Positions 7,231 to 14,457 of a DNA stretch of 14,457 nucleotides are shown here, piece by piece. The stretch's first letter is position 1; every line of letters starts with the position of its first letter. Under the pieces are notes generated by a model. That model searched no databases and was not told the DNA's origin. It saw only the letters and a program-made list of their open reading frames with translations. The translations under genes were made by a program, and so were the position numbers. The DNA comes from Desulfobacterales bacterium (GTDB lineage: Bacteria > Desulfobacterota > Desulfobacteria > Desulfobacterales > C00003060): assembly GCA_030613145.1 (NCBI GenBank), contig JAUWMM010000009.1, forward strand, positions 1 to 14,457, read 5' to 3'.

Positions 7231-7254
7231 TCTGCGGCCCGCGGGGCTCGCAGA
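7231..7254 (+). promoter_or_regulatory. Strong hairpin in the pnp leader
   Basis: TCTGCGGCCC (7231-7240), loop GCG, then GGGC-T-CGCAGA (7244-7254) form a 10-bp stem with a single bulged T. No U-run follows, so it is not an intrinsic terminator. A second possible stem, CGGCTT (7193-7198) with AAGCCG (7220-7225), lies just upstream, and CGTGA-ATG-TCACG sits right after the rpsO stop (7158-7170). In E. coli the rpsO-pnp gap carries an RNase III-cleaved stem used by PNPase for autoregulation. This leader is a good candidate for an equivalent, by position and structure only. Confidence 0.5.
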
Positions 7255-7329
7255 GCACAACCCCGAGATGAGTCAAGGATAGGACAACAAACAAGGAATC
7301 GCTAACAACGAATCCTGAGGAGAACAAAA

Positions 7330-9411
7330 ATGGAAGTATCCTTTAAGGCAAAGGTAGGTGATAGCACCTTCAGCATAGAAACAGGAAAGATGGCACTACA
7401 GGCTAGTGGCGCTGTCATGGTCCGTTATGGGGAGACCATGGTTTTGGTGACCGTTGTCTCCACGGATGAAATCCGAGAAGGAATTGATTTTGTCCCTTTG
7501 ACTGTCGAATACAAGGAAAAAGGGTATGCGGCCGGCAGAATTCCCGGCAACTACTTTCGTAGAGAGATTGGACGGCCGAGCGAAAAAGAAACCCTCACCG
7601 CACGGATCATAGATCGGCCGATCAGACCTCTTTTCCCAAAAGACTACAGATATGAGACCCAGATCATCGCCACGGTGCTCTGCGTAGATAATGAAAATGA
7701 TCCGGATATTTTGGCCATGACAGGCGCCTCGGCAGCCTTGGAGATGTCTGACATTCCTTTTGCCGGACCGATAGCCTGCGTTCGTGTTGGTCGCATAAAA
7801 GGTGATTTCAGGGTAAACCCTACCCGTGAAGAACTGGAAGAAAGCGATATCAATCTGATCGTTGCAGGGAGCAAGGACGCTGTGGTCATGGTAGAAGGAG
7901 GAGGTCTCTTTGTCAAAGAGGAAGACATGTTGGAAGCAATCTTCTTCGGCCACAGAGCCTTACAACCAATTATTGAGCTACAGGTAAAACTCAAGGAGGC
8001 TGTAAGTCTGCCAAAGCGTTCCGCTCCTGTTAGTGAAATAGACGAGACCTTGGCCAAAGATGTTGAGCTCTTGGCTGCCGAGCGGATCAAGGAAGCAATA
8101 ATGGTCCCTGAAAAACTCAAACGCCGTGACACGCTGAAGCGTGTAAAAGCTGATTTGGTGGTGGCCATTGGAGATCGATATGCCGGTCGCGAGAAACAGG
8201 TTGATGAGGTGTTTCACAACCTTGAGCGCCATATCATGCGTAACCTTGCCGTCGCTGAAGGCAGTCGCATAGATGGCCGTGAGTTCGACGAGGTTCGTCC
8301 CATCACGTGCGAGGTGGGATTGCTGCCCCGGACCCATGGCTCAGCCCTTTTCAGGCGCGGCGAAACCCTAGCCCTTGCCGTTGTAACCCTTGGTTCCACC
8401 AGCGATGAGCAGCGGGTTGAAACCCTCAACGGAAATGTCTTCATGCCCTTCATGCTTCATTATAACTTTCTCCCCTTTTCCGTGGGAGAAGCAAGGCGAT
8501 TCGGAAGCCCTGGTCGGCGGGAAATCGGACACGGTGGGCTTTCCACTCGCGCCGTGGAAAAGATCTTGCCGGACCGGGATAATTTTGACTACACGATCCG
8601 CGTAGTATCGGAGATTTTGGAATCAAACGGATCTTCTTCCATGGCCACAGTTTGTGCCTCCAGTCTTGCCCTAATGGATGCCGGCGTTCCAACCACAGCT
8701 CCTGTTGCAGGCATTGCCATGGGGCTCATAAAGGAAGGGGATGACGTGCGGATACTGTCTGACATCCTTGGCGATGAAGACCACATGGGGGACATGGACT
8801 TCAAAGTAGCCGGCACACGCGAGGGGATTACCTCTCTTCAAATGGACATCAAGATTGAAGGCCTATCTAAACCTATTATGCAAAAGGCACTCGACCAAGC
8901 GCGCAAGGGCCGCCTTTTTATTCTGGACAAAATGGAAGAAACCATCAAAGAGCCCAGGCCTGAAATTTCCCCCTATGCGCCCAAGCTCCTGTCCATAAAG
9001 ATCAACCCTGACAAAATAAGGGATGTCATCGGCCCTGGTGGCAAAGTGATCCGGGCTATCCAGTTGGAAACCGATAGCCGGATTGATATAGATGATTCCG
9101 GCCTTATAAAGATCCTTGGTGTTGATGAAGCATCGAGTGAAAAGGCCCTCAAGATGATCCGGGAAATTGTTCGCGAGGCCGATGTTGGAGCCATCTATGA
9201 GGGGACCGTCCGCAAGATCATGGACTTTGGGGCCTTTGTAGAGATCTTTCCGGGAACCGACGGGCTGGTACATATCTCCCAACTCGATTCAAAGCGCGTC
9301 AATAAGGTAACTGATATTCTGAGGGAGGGTGACAAGGTCATGGTCAAGGTTCTTGAAGTAGATCGTGACGGCAAGATTCGCCTCAGCCGAAAGGCCGCTA
9401 TGGGGGAATAA
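7330..9411 (+). CDS. pnp: Polyribonucleotide nucleotidyltransferase (PNPase)
   Basis: PNPase degrades RNA 3' to 5' by phosphorolysis as a ring-shaped trimer and is a core RNA-decay enzyme. The 693-residue protein shows the expected order: first RNase PH domain (about 1-140, with [12 protein letters not shown]), an all-alpha linker, and the second catalytic RNase PH domain (about 310-540, with [26 protein letters not shown] and a [19 protein letters not shown] metal/phosphate region). A KH domain with GPGG at 568-571 and an S1 domain (about 619-690) complete it. The C-terminus ends at the S1 domain without an extension. GAGGAG at 7317-7322 precedes the ATG. The M16 peptidase gene follows after five bases. 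Confidence 0.98.
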   Translation: MEVSFKAKVGDSTFSIETGKMALQASGAVMVRYGETMVLVTVVSTDEIREGIDFVPLTVEYKEKGYAAGRIPGNYFRREIGRPSEKETLTARIIDRPIRPLFPKDYRYETQIIATVLCVDNENDPDILAMTGASAALEMSDIPFAGPIACVRVGRIKGDFRVNPTREELEESDINLIVAGSKDAVVMVEGGGLFVKEEDMLEAIFFGHRALQPIIELQVKLKEAVSLPKRSAPVSEIDETLAKDVELLAAERIKEAIMVPEKLKRRDTLKRVKADLVVAIGDRYAGREKQVDEVFHNLERHIMRNLAVAEGSRIDGREFDEVRPITCEVGLLPRTHGSALFRRGETLALAVVTLGSTSDEQRVETLNGNVFMPFMLHYNFLPFSVGEARRFGSPGRREIGHGGLSTRAVEKILPDRDNFDYTIRVVSEILESNGSSSMATVCASSLALMDAGVPTTAPVAGIAMGLIKEGDDVRILSDILGDEDHMGDMDFKVAGTREGITSLQMDIKIEGLSKPIMQKALDQARKGRLFILDKMEETIKEPRPEISPYAPKLLSIKINPDKIRDVIGPGGKVIRAIQLETDSRIDIDDSGLIKILGVDEASSEKALKMIREIVREADVGAIYEGTVRKIMDFGAFVEIFPGTDGLVHISQLDSKRVNKVTDILREGDKVMVKVLEVDRDGKIRLSRKAAMGE

Positions 9412-9416
9412 AAAGC

Positions 9417-10685
9417 ATGCCACACGGTTATAACAAAACGCTCCTGAACAACGGCATTAGAATCGTTACCAAACAGGTACCTCAAGCTCGGTCGGTCGCA
9501 ATGGGGGTGTGGGTCAATGTAGGCGCCCGTGATGAAAAGGCTGAAGAGGGGGGGGTATCCCACTTCGTCGAGCACATGATCTTCAAGGGGACCGAAAGGC
9601 GAACCGCCCATCAAATTGCCAAAGAGTTTGACGCCATCGGCGGTCAATGTAACGCCTTCACCAGCAAAGAGAACACCTGCTATTATGCCAAAGTCATGGA
9701 CACCCACGTGGATACGATGGTAGACCTTTTGTCAGACATTTTTTTGAACTCCGTCTTTGATCCCGGTGAGGTAGAACGGGAACGCCAGGTGATTCTTCAG
9801 GAAATAAAAATGTTAGAGGACACACCGGATGAGCACGTCCATGTCCTGTTGGCCCAAGCTGTTTGGGGAAGCCATCCATTGGGACGTTCCATACTCGGAA
9901 CCCCTGAGACCGTCACAAGGTTCGATTCCAATACAATAAAGGAATATTTCAGCCGAGCGTACCAGCCTGAGCGGATTGTAATCGCAGCAGCCGGAAACCT
10001 GGAGCACGTATCTTTTGTAGAATTGATAGCTCGTGCTTTTGAAGTGGATCGGAGGGAGAATAACTTTCCGGAGCGTGCAAAGCCGACCATGGATTGGGTG
10101 GCGACCGCACATCCCAAAAATCTAGAGCAGGTCCATATTTGTCTCGGCGCAAAGGGTGTCCACACTACAGATCCGCGGCGTCATGCCTGTGTCCTTCTCA
10201 ATGTCGTGCTGGGCGGCAACATGAGTTCCCGGCTATTCCAGGAAATCCGGGAACGCCGTGGCCTTGCCTACGCGATCTTTTCCTTTGCCTCATCGTATTC
10301 TGACACCGGACTTTTAGGTGTTTATGTGGGGGTGGAAAAGTCGAACACTCAAGAGGTTCTTCAGCTCATTGCAAAGGAGATGACTCGTCTTAAGGAAAAA
10401 CCGATAGATGATTCTGAACTCAAGAACGCTAAAGAACACTTAAAGGGCGGATTGTATCTTGCCGCTGAAAGCACTGATAACCAGATGACTCGCCTTGCTC
10501 ACAACGAGATCAATTTTGGCCGTCATGTCCTCCTGCAAGAGATAGTAGATAATATCGAAAAGGTTACGGCCGAAGATATATTGAGACTGGCACGGTATGC
10601 TTGCCAGGACAATGCTGTCTCCCTGGCACTCCTTGGGCCTATAGATGAAAAAGTTTCCTACGAGGACATGTTAACCTTTGCCTAA
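9417..10685 (+). CDS. M16 family zinc peptidase (MPP/PqqL-like)
   Basis: A 422-residue member of peptidase family M16, related to the mitochondrial processing peptidase and to PqqL/YmxG-type bacterial proteins. The inverted zinc motif HFVEH gives ligands His49 and His53 with catalytic Glu52. Glu129 (in VILQEIKMLED) is at the expected distance for the third ligand. The C-terminal half carries the matching MSSRLFQEIRERRGLAYAIF region near 269. The protein therefore looks catalytically competent and has both halves. No signal peptide or membrane segment is visible, so it is probably cytoplasmic. The start follows the pnp stop by five bases, with GGGGGA near 9402 as ribosome-binding site. The pnp-M16-dut order is common in several phyla; the substrate is unknown. 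Confidence 0.92.
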   Translation: MPHGYNKTLLNNGIRIVTKQVPQARSVAMGVWVNVGARDEKAEEGGVSHFVEHMIFKGTERRTAHQIAKEFDAIGGQCNAFTSKENTCYYAKVMDTHVDTMVDLLSDIFLNSVFDPGEVERERQVILQEIKMLEDTPDEHVHVLLAQAVWGSHPLGRSILGTPETVTRFDSNTIKEYFSRAYQPERIVIAAAGNLEHVSFVELIARAFEVDRRENNFPERAKPTMDWVATAHPKNLEQVHICLGAKGVHTTDPRRHACVLLNVVLGGNMSSRLFQEIRERRGLAYAIFSFASSYSDTGLLGVYVGVEKSNTQEVLQLIAKEMTRLKEKPIDDSELKNAKEHLKGGLYLAAESTDNQMTRLAHNEINFGRHVLLQEIVDNIEKVTAEDILRLARYACQDNAVSLALLGPIDEKVSYEDMLTFA

Positions 10686-10722
10686 AGTTAAAGGAACAAA
10701 ACCAATGTAAAAAAGTTTCTTC

Positions 10723-10737
10723 TCCGTCCAAGGCGGA
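10723..10737. repeat. Imperfect GC-rich palindrome before dut
   Basis: TCCGTC, loop CAA, GGCGGA forms a 6-bp hairpin with one G-U pair and resembles the palindromes at 240-254 and 294-308. It lies in the 107-base gap between the M16 peptidase and dut and is directly followed by the degenerate ACTTTAG repeats. No T-run follows on the plus strand. Confidence 0.4.
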
Positions 10738-10740
10738 TTT

Positions 10741-10783
10741 ACTTTAGCTCACTTTAGGCATTTTAGGCACTTTAGCTCACTTT
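10741..10783 (+). repeat. Degenerate 9-10 bp tandem repeat before dut
   Basis: The unit ACTTTAGSY(C) repeats about four and a half times. The 15-base ACTTTAGCTCACTTT occurs exactly at 10741-10755 and again at 10769-10783, with two ACTTTAGGC-like units between. The array ends ten bases before the dut ATG and replaces the region where a Shine-Dalgarno would be expected. Composition differs clearly from the flanking genes. Confidence 0.8.
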
Positions 10784-10792
10784 CATTGACAA

Positions 10793-11254
10793 ATGACCAA
10801 CAACTCCCCCAAGGTCAAGATCTGTCGCCTTCACCCGGAACAAGACTCAGATTTGCCCCTACCTCGTTACATGACCCCGCAAGCCTCCGGGATGGATCTC
10901 TGCGCTGCTATCAAAGTAAATCAGGAAATCCGCGTAGGTTCAATAATGGTGATTCCCACAGGAATCGCTATCGCTCTTCCTACAGGTTTTGAGGCACAGA
11001 TTCGTCCTAGAAGTGGCCTTGCTTTTAAGCACGGCATCGGTATCATCAACGCTCCAGGCACCATTGATGCTGATTACAGAGGTGAGATAAAGATTGCGCT
11101 CATCAATCTGGGAGAAAGACCATATACCATCCGCCGTGGTGACAGGATCGCCCAGATGGTCATTCAGAAGGTCTATCAAATGCAATGGCAAATTGTAGAT
11201 GCCCTTGAAGAAACAGATCGCAATGAGGGTGGCTTTGGGCATACAGGGGTTTAG
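10793..11254 (+). CDS. dut: Deoxyuridine 5'-triphosphate nucleotidohydrolase (dUTPase)
   Basis: Trimeric dUTPase hydrolyses dUTP to dUMP and pyrophosphate, keeping uracil out of DNA and supplying dTMP synthesis. All five family motifs are present in 153 residues: motif 1 GMDLCAA (33-39), motif 2 RPRSGLA (71-77), motif 3 GTIDADYRGE (89-98), motif 4 GDRIAQ (116-121) and the mobile-arm motif 5 RNEGGFGHTG (143-152). No Shine-Dalgarno is evident before ATG 10793, because the upstream bases belong to a repeat array; no better start exists in frame. Its last codons overlap the start of the downstream hydrolase gene. Confidence 0.96.
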   Translation: MTNNSPKVKICRLHPEQDSDLPLPRYMTPQASGMDLCAAIKVNQEIRVGSIMVIPTGIAIALPTGFEAQIRPRSGLAFKHGIGIINAPGTIDADYRGEIKIALINLGERPYTIRRGDRIAQMVIQKVYQMQWQIVDALEETDRNEGGFGHTGV

Positions 11255-12023
11255 AGTCTGCGTACTGGCCAGCGGGAGCAAGGGGAACGCCGTCTATGTT
11301 TCTGACGGAAAGACCTCTGTTCTGATAGATGCAGGCCTGTCTGCAGTCGAAATTGAACGGCGTTTTCATTCAAGAAAGCTTGACCCGAAACGACTTGATG
11401 CGATTGTCGTATCTCATGAACACCTTGATCACATTCGCGGCGTAGGTGTGCTTTCAAGGCGTTACGGGCTACCTGTATACATCAATGAACCGACGCTTGC
11501 TACAGCTAAAACTCAGCTCGGAGCCCTATATGAAACCGTCAGACTTAACCGTGGGGAGGCCTTCTCCATAGGGGGCCTCTCTTTTCATCCCTTTTCAGTC
11601 TCACATGACGCCTCAGATTCCTTAGGGTTTACGATAAAAAATAGTTTAACAAAAATTGGAATTGCCACTGATCTGGGAGTAGCAACGCAGTTGGTTTGTC
11701 ATCACCTCAAGGGATGCAAGCTCATAGTCCTGGAGGCAAATCACGATCGAAGGATGCTAGAAGAAGGGCCTTATCCTTGGCACGTCAAACAGCGGATTCA
11801 AAGCAGGCTTGGTCACCTTTCCAATGAGGAATCTCGCGACCTTTTAGAAAAGGTCTCCCACTCCGCACTTAAACATGTAATCCTGGCCCACATCAGCGAG
11901 ACCAATAACGACCCTGACAAGGCGCTATCCGTGGTAGGAGAAGCCGTGTCCCATCACCGCACACAACTGCGTGTGGCCTACCAGCATGTGGCAGGGGAGA
12001 TTGTTAACCTCGAAGACGACTAA
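11223..12023 (+). CDS. Metallo-beta-lactamase-fold hydrolase, YycJ/WalJ type
   Basis: A metallo-beta-lactamase-fold protein of about 266 residues in the YycJ/WalJ group, whose members are nucleases or phosphodiesterases; a 5'-exonuclease role has been reported for Bacillus relatives. The N-terminus VCVLASGSKGNAVYV is typical. The metal motif is HEHLDH (65-70), with further candidate ligands in VSHDASD, the Asp of ATDLG and the His of HISETNND. ATG 11223 overlaps dut by 32 bases. GTG 11229 or TTG 11235, the latter with GAGGGTGG just upstream, would fit the family start equally well, and ATG 11199 is less likely. It is the last plus-strand gene of the cluster. No clear terminator was seen in the 140-base gap before the convergent ATPase pseudogene. 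Confidence 0.88.
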   Translation: MRVALGIQGFRVCVLASGSKGNAVYVSDGKTSVLIDAGLSAVEIERRFHSRKLDPKRLDAIVVSHEHLDHIRGVGVLSRRYGLPVYINEPTLATAKTQLGALYETVRLNRGEAFSIGGLSFHPFSVSHDASDSLGFTIKNSLTKIGIATDLGVATQLVCHHLKGCKLIVLEANHDRRMLEEGPYPWHVKQRIQSRLGHLSNEESRDLLEKVSHSALKHVILAHISETNNDPDKALSVVGEAVSHHRTQLRVAYQHVAGEIVNLEDD

Positions 12024-12163
12024 CGTCTTGACTGTGGGCAGGGGCAAGAACAAACTCAGGGTATGGTAAGAATTCTGCACCACATTGCCGTAGTGGTTGA
12101 GATGACCTTTACAGCTATCTTGCCGGAGATTCCCATCATTTTCTGTTGCTTGAAGCCCTGTTT

Positions 12164-13402
12164 TTACCCCAGCAGGCTCAATAGCCGCGAAGCGGCCACT
12201 ACATACCTCCTGTCCGGCCATGCTTCCACGTCATCAAAGTGCTCAACAATCTGGTAGTATGGTACCTGTAACCGGTTTCTAAAATAGCTCCCCGAAGCAG
12301 CAGGCTCCGAATTTGTCTCTTTTGCTTCAAAAAGGGCAAATGGCTGGTTGTCCTTGATTAACAAAAAATCGACTTCTCTTCCCTGATGATTACGAATATA
12401 CCTCAAATCGAAATCGCCCAATCCCAGCTCGTTCCACCGGCAGATCAGCCGCAAAAGAGTCACTGCTACCATGTTTTCAAAACGCGCTCCCTCATTCGGA
12501 ACCATAGTCCAGTCGTAAAAATACACCTTGGTCTCTTTTCTCACAGCTTTGGCAATATGTCTGCTCCATGGCATCACAGAGAATACCAGATATATCTTTT
12601 TTAGCCCTTCAATCCAGTTGCTGACTGTCCGGTGATTCACCTGCAGGTCTTCCCTCAAAGAGTTAATGCTTAGCGGGGTGGCCCCCCTCTCCGGCAACAT
12701 CAAGAGAAGTTGTTCCACCCCTTTGATATCCTGAATGCGCGATAAGTCGCGCAGGTCTTCGTAAAGCAAGAGCGATCTATAGTCCCGCCGCCACTTTGTG
12801 GAAAAACGCTTGTTTGATTTTAAAAACGGCTCAGGAAAACCACCATAAACCATCATCTGTTCGAAAACTTCTTTTGCTGCACCCAAAGGAACATCGTTTA
12901 AAGAGGAAAGCAGTTCGGCTTCCTTATATGCGGAAAACAAACCGTCGTCGTTGCAAATGCGCTACATATTTCCCATTGCTTCGGACAAGCCCAGCGGGAG
13001 CATCCGATAGGAAAAGTATCTCCCCACAAGACTATCGCCCGACTGCCTGAAATAGTCGAGTCGGGCGCTGCCCGTAACAATGAACTGTGCTTCGTGATGG
13101 TGAAGGTCATATAGGCCCTTTAAGATATCCTTCCACTGCTTATGCTTGTGAATCTCGTCAAATGCGATCAATGCCCTTTGTTTTTCACCAGCAATCTTTG
13201 CTTTAAGAAAATGTGGGTTTCGGGTGTATTCTCGGCGGACATATGGATCATCCCAATTGTAGTACAAGTGCTCCTGCCCAAGAGATTCAAGCTTCTGAAG
13301 AACGAAGGTTGTTTTTCCTATCTGGCGGGGACCGGAGAGGAAAATCATCTTCTCTGCGTTCACTTCAGGATCAAATAGATATGTTGACTGCACCCGATCC
13401 AT
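12164..13402 (-). pseudogene. AAA/DUF4143 ATPase, split by one in-frame TAG
   Basis: The frame encodes a typical ATP-binding protein of the AAA_14-DUF4143 type, 412 codons with one internal stop. Part one has Walker A GPRQIGKTT (24-32), Walker B LIAFDEIHK (Asp82-Glu83), sensor VTGSARLDYF (109-118) and GRYFSYRMLPL. An amber codon lies at 12962-12964. Reading on in the same frame gives YGGFPEPFL, a winged-helix-like segment and the DUF4143 nuclease-like motif GREVDF followed by FEAK (Glu343, Asp345, Glu359, Lys361). There is no frameshift and no other damage. It could be a recent pseudogene, a sequencing error, or a read-through gene. TAG also ends rimP, rbfA and dut here, so recoding is not implied. 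The family is often mobile and poorly understood. It is convergent to the housekeeping operon. Confidence 0.85.
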
Positions 13403-13408
13403 GGGGTT

Positions 13409-13436
13409 ATTTTACACAAACATGCAAAAAAGTCCA
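13409..13436 (-). promoter_or_regulatory. Possible promoter of the DUF4143 ATPase gene
   Basis: On the minus strand TGGACT (13436-13431) and TAAAAT (13414-13409) are separated by 16 bases and match the -35 and -10 consensus at four and five of six positions. Transcription would begin at or next to the ATG at 13402, so the mRNA could be leaderless; no Shine-Dalgarno is present. One copy of the 13-bp direct repeat covers the -10, and the other lies just upstream of the -35. Confidence 0.3.
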
Positions 13437-13454
13437 GAGTTTTTTATACAAACA
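13410..13454 (-). repeat. 13-bp direct repeats upstream of ATPase gene
   Basis: On the minus strand TGTTTGTATAAAA (13454-13442) and TGTTTGTGTAAAA (13422-13410) are 12 of 13 identical and 32 bases apart, about three helical turns. They lie in the 52 bases before the ATPase start codon. The spacing suits a pair of protein-binding half sites, so an operator is possible. Each repeat also contains a -10-like element. Confidence 0.5.
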
Positions 13455-13606
13455 TACACATTTCCCTTATAAATTTTCATTTCCTTATCGCCTTACGGGA
13501 AAATCCGGGATGTACCTGAAAGGTTAACATGTGTTCCTTATAAGTGCCCCATCTTCCACTTACCGAACACCACTACATTGAGGAAAATCAGCGGATTATC
13601 TACTTG

Positions 13607-13747
13607 GTGCCCATCCAGAAATGAGATATTTTTTGCAAGGTCAAGGAAGACGAAGATTTTAACCGCAGGAATACATTGGGTATTTTGAGGATTGAAATCT
13701 GAGTCTGACGCAGAGAGTGCGGGAAACAGCCATTTATGGATGGGCCC
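13607..13747. mobile_element. 141-bp MITE-like element with inverted termini
   Basis: GTGCCCATCCAGAAATG at 13607-13623 is mirrored by CATTTATGGATGGGCCC at 13731-13747, giving 15 of 17 paired positions. The interior has no open frame and no obvious gene. The right terminus plus eight flanking bases closely matches the sequence at 22-45 at the other end of the window, showing that the terminus recurs. No clear target-site duplication was found. It is probably a non-autonomous transposable element or a dispersed intergenic repeat; the responsible transposase is not in this window. It abuts the tRNA-Glu remnant. Confidence 0.55.
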
Positions 13748-13757
13748 TATTTAGGGG

Positions 13758-13830
13758 TAGTCCCAACGGGAATCGAACCCGTGTCTCTGGCGTGAGAGGC
13801 CAGTATCCTGCACCGCAACACGATGTCAAG
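13758..13830 (-). pseudogene. Degraded tRNA-Glu (anticodon CTC) remnant
   Basis: Read on the minus strand, the anticodon arm CTGGC-CTCTCAC-GCCAG (anticodon CTC at 13796-13794) and the T-arm ACGGG-TTCGATT-CCCGT are perfect and tRNA-Glu-like. The D-loop region also resembles tRNA-Glu. The 5' acceptor strand reads CTTGACA where AGTCCCA is needed, so only three of seven pairs form. The D-stem has a G-G mismatch, and the 3' end reads ACCC, not ACCA. The body is intact but both ends are damaged, so this is most likely a pseudogene or an integration/recombination scar rather than a working tRNA. Confidence 0.75.
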
Positions 13831-13866
13831 AGATCCGGGATATTTATGAAAAACGTGCACAACTTG

Positions 13867-14457
13867 TTAAATACTAACAAGCTTGTAGTCCCTGGTCCCT
13901 AGTCCGATTGCTTGGGCATATTCTAGCTGGATTTCCCAGTCCACGTTCGGATAAATCGCGCGGAATTTATCCTTTCCAGGCTCAAAATTTGTCGTAAGAC
14001 AAGAGCTTTTCAGCCCCTCCGCTTGATTGACAAGGTCGGCTGATGCCTGGTCGATCGCGACCGGATCGTTTGAGGCCACGATACCGATGTCGGGTACAAT
14101 TGGGGCATCGTTATGGGCATAACAGTCGCAGGCAGGTGACACTTGGGTGATAAAATTAAGAAAGGTAGCCGAGCCTTTTTTCCCTTTCAACACCCCGGCC
14201 GTATATTCTACCATGTTTTCCAAAAAAACAGGGATCGCCTGGTCCCATTGAATCTGGATGGCTCCGTTCGGGCAGATAATAATGCACTCCCCGCACCCCA
14301 CACACTTTTTGCGGTCGATCTTCGCCTTTTCATCAATTAGAGAAATAGCCTTCTGGGCACAGTAATCAACACACTCCCCGCATCCTTCACACTTTTTTCT
14401 TTTCACCTTTGGGGATACTGTGGAGTGCTGGGCCAGTTTTCCCTTTCGGGAGGCGCA
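13867..14457 (-). CDS. DUF362 protein with two 4Fe-4S clusters (partial)
   Basis: The 3' part of a gene that continues past the right window edge; the frame is open to base 14457, and the internal GTG at 14406 is not taken as the real start. The visible 196 residues include two ferredoxin motifs, CEGCGECVDYC and CVGCGECIIICP, followed by a DUF362 region with VSPACDCYAHNDAPIVPDIGIVAS-type sequence and NDPVAIDQASADLVN. DUF362/ferredoxin proteins are common in strict anaerobes and presumably carry electrons or bind metal, but their reactions are mostly unknown. In the first cluster motif the usual Pro after the last Cys is Ala. The N-terminal part cannot be assessed. Confidence 0.88.
   Translation of the reverse strand, partial: CASRKGKLAQHSTVSPKVKRKKCEGCGECVDYCAQKAISLIDEKAKIDRKKCVGCGECIIICPNGAIQIQWDQAIPVFLENMVEYTAGVLKGKKGSATFLNFITQVSPACDCYAHNDAPIVPDIGIVASNDPVAIDQASADLVNQAEGLKSSCLTTNFEPGKDKFRAIYPNVDWEIQLEYAQAIGLGTRDYKLVSI

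Larger units (their letters stand above)
13403..13866. other. 464-base gene-free region with repeats and tRNA remnant
   Basis: This A/T-rich stretch carries no credible coding sequence; the plus-strand frames in it are short and lack family features. From left to right it holds direct repeats in front of the ATPase gene (13410-13454), an unassigned stretch (13455-13606), the inverted-repeat element 13607-13747, the tRNA-Glu remnant 13758-13830, and a short spacer before the DUF362 stop. The motif ATCCGGGAT occurs at 13503-13511 and again at 13833-13841 in the same orientation, with similar bases after it. Confidence 0.6.

Noticed and set aside
7396..7953. Minus-strand 185-codon frame inside pnp
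   Set aside because: A shadow of PNPase coding sequence, with no motif or ribosome-binding site.
12024..12163. Intergenic gap between the hydrolase and ATPase genes searched for a bidirectional terminator
   Set aside because: No stem with a T-run on either strand was convincing; only weak partial pairing was seen near 12155-12180.
12164..12940. Downstream half of the ATPase as an independent gene with a TTG start
   Set aside because: It is in the same frame as the upstream half, lacks a ribosome-binding site and begins inside a conserved domain, so it is better read as one interrupted gene.
13717..13902. Plus-strand 61-codon frame over the tRNA remnant
   Set aside because: The product reads NGNRTRVSG-like, the usual artefact of translating a tRNA antisense strand.

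Overview
The window looks like a chromosomal stretch from an anaerobic bacterium of the Desulfobacterota (former Deltaproteobacteria). This is inferred from gene order, from InfB, NusA and PNPase protein character, and from a ferredoxin-type DUF362 protein at the right edge. No rRNA gene or species marker is present, so nothing finer than phylum is claimed.

Left edge (1-441): the end of a short inverted-repeat element, a probable promoter, a complete tRNA-Gly(CCC) gene, two small GC-rich palindromes, and a strong intrinsic terminator whose U-tract ends two bases before the first ATG of the main operon.

Core (442-12023): eleven co-directional plus-strand genes for translation and RNA metabolism. 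The order is rimP, nusA, infB, ylxP (DUF503), rbfA, truB, rpsO, pnp, an M16 zinc peptidase, dut, and a YycJ/WalJ-type metallo-beta-lactamase-fold hydrolase. Together they cover 30S maturation (RimP, RbfA, S15), transcription elongation and termination (NusA), translation initiation (IF2), tRNA modification (TruB), RNA decay (PNPase) and dUTP removal (Dut). Several junctions overlap or abut, which suggests translational coupling. ylxR, the L7Ae-like gene, the DHH phosphoesterase and ribF, present in many versions of this cluster, are absent. Repeats occupy some gaps: a 7-bp tandem repeat plus a degenerate copy of the ylxP 5' end (5082-5187), and a 9-10 bp degenerate repeat before dut.

Right part (12024-14457): an accessory minus-strand segment. 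It holds an AAA/DUF4143 ATPase gene interrupted by one in-frame TAG, with two direct repeats in its promoter region. A roughly 140-bp non-coding element with inverted termini (MITE-like) follows, then a degraded tRNA-Glu(CTC), then the 3' part of a DUF362/4Fe-4S ferredoxin-like gene that runs off the window.

Most of the window is conserved housekeeping DNA, and I found no multi-gene novel system. The most interesting signals are the terminator abutting rimP, the truncated second ylxP start, the MITE-like element beside a broken tRNA, and the single-stop ATPase gene.
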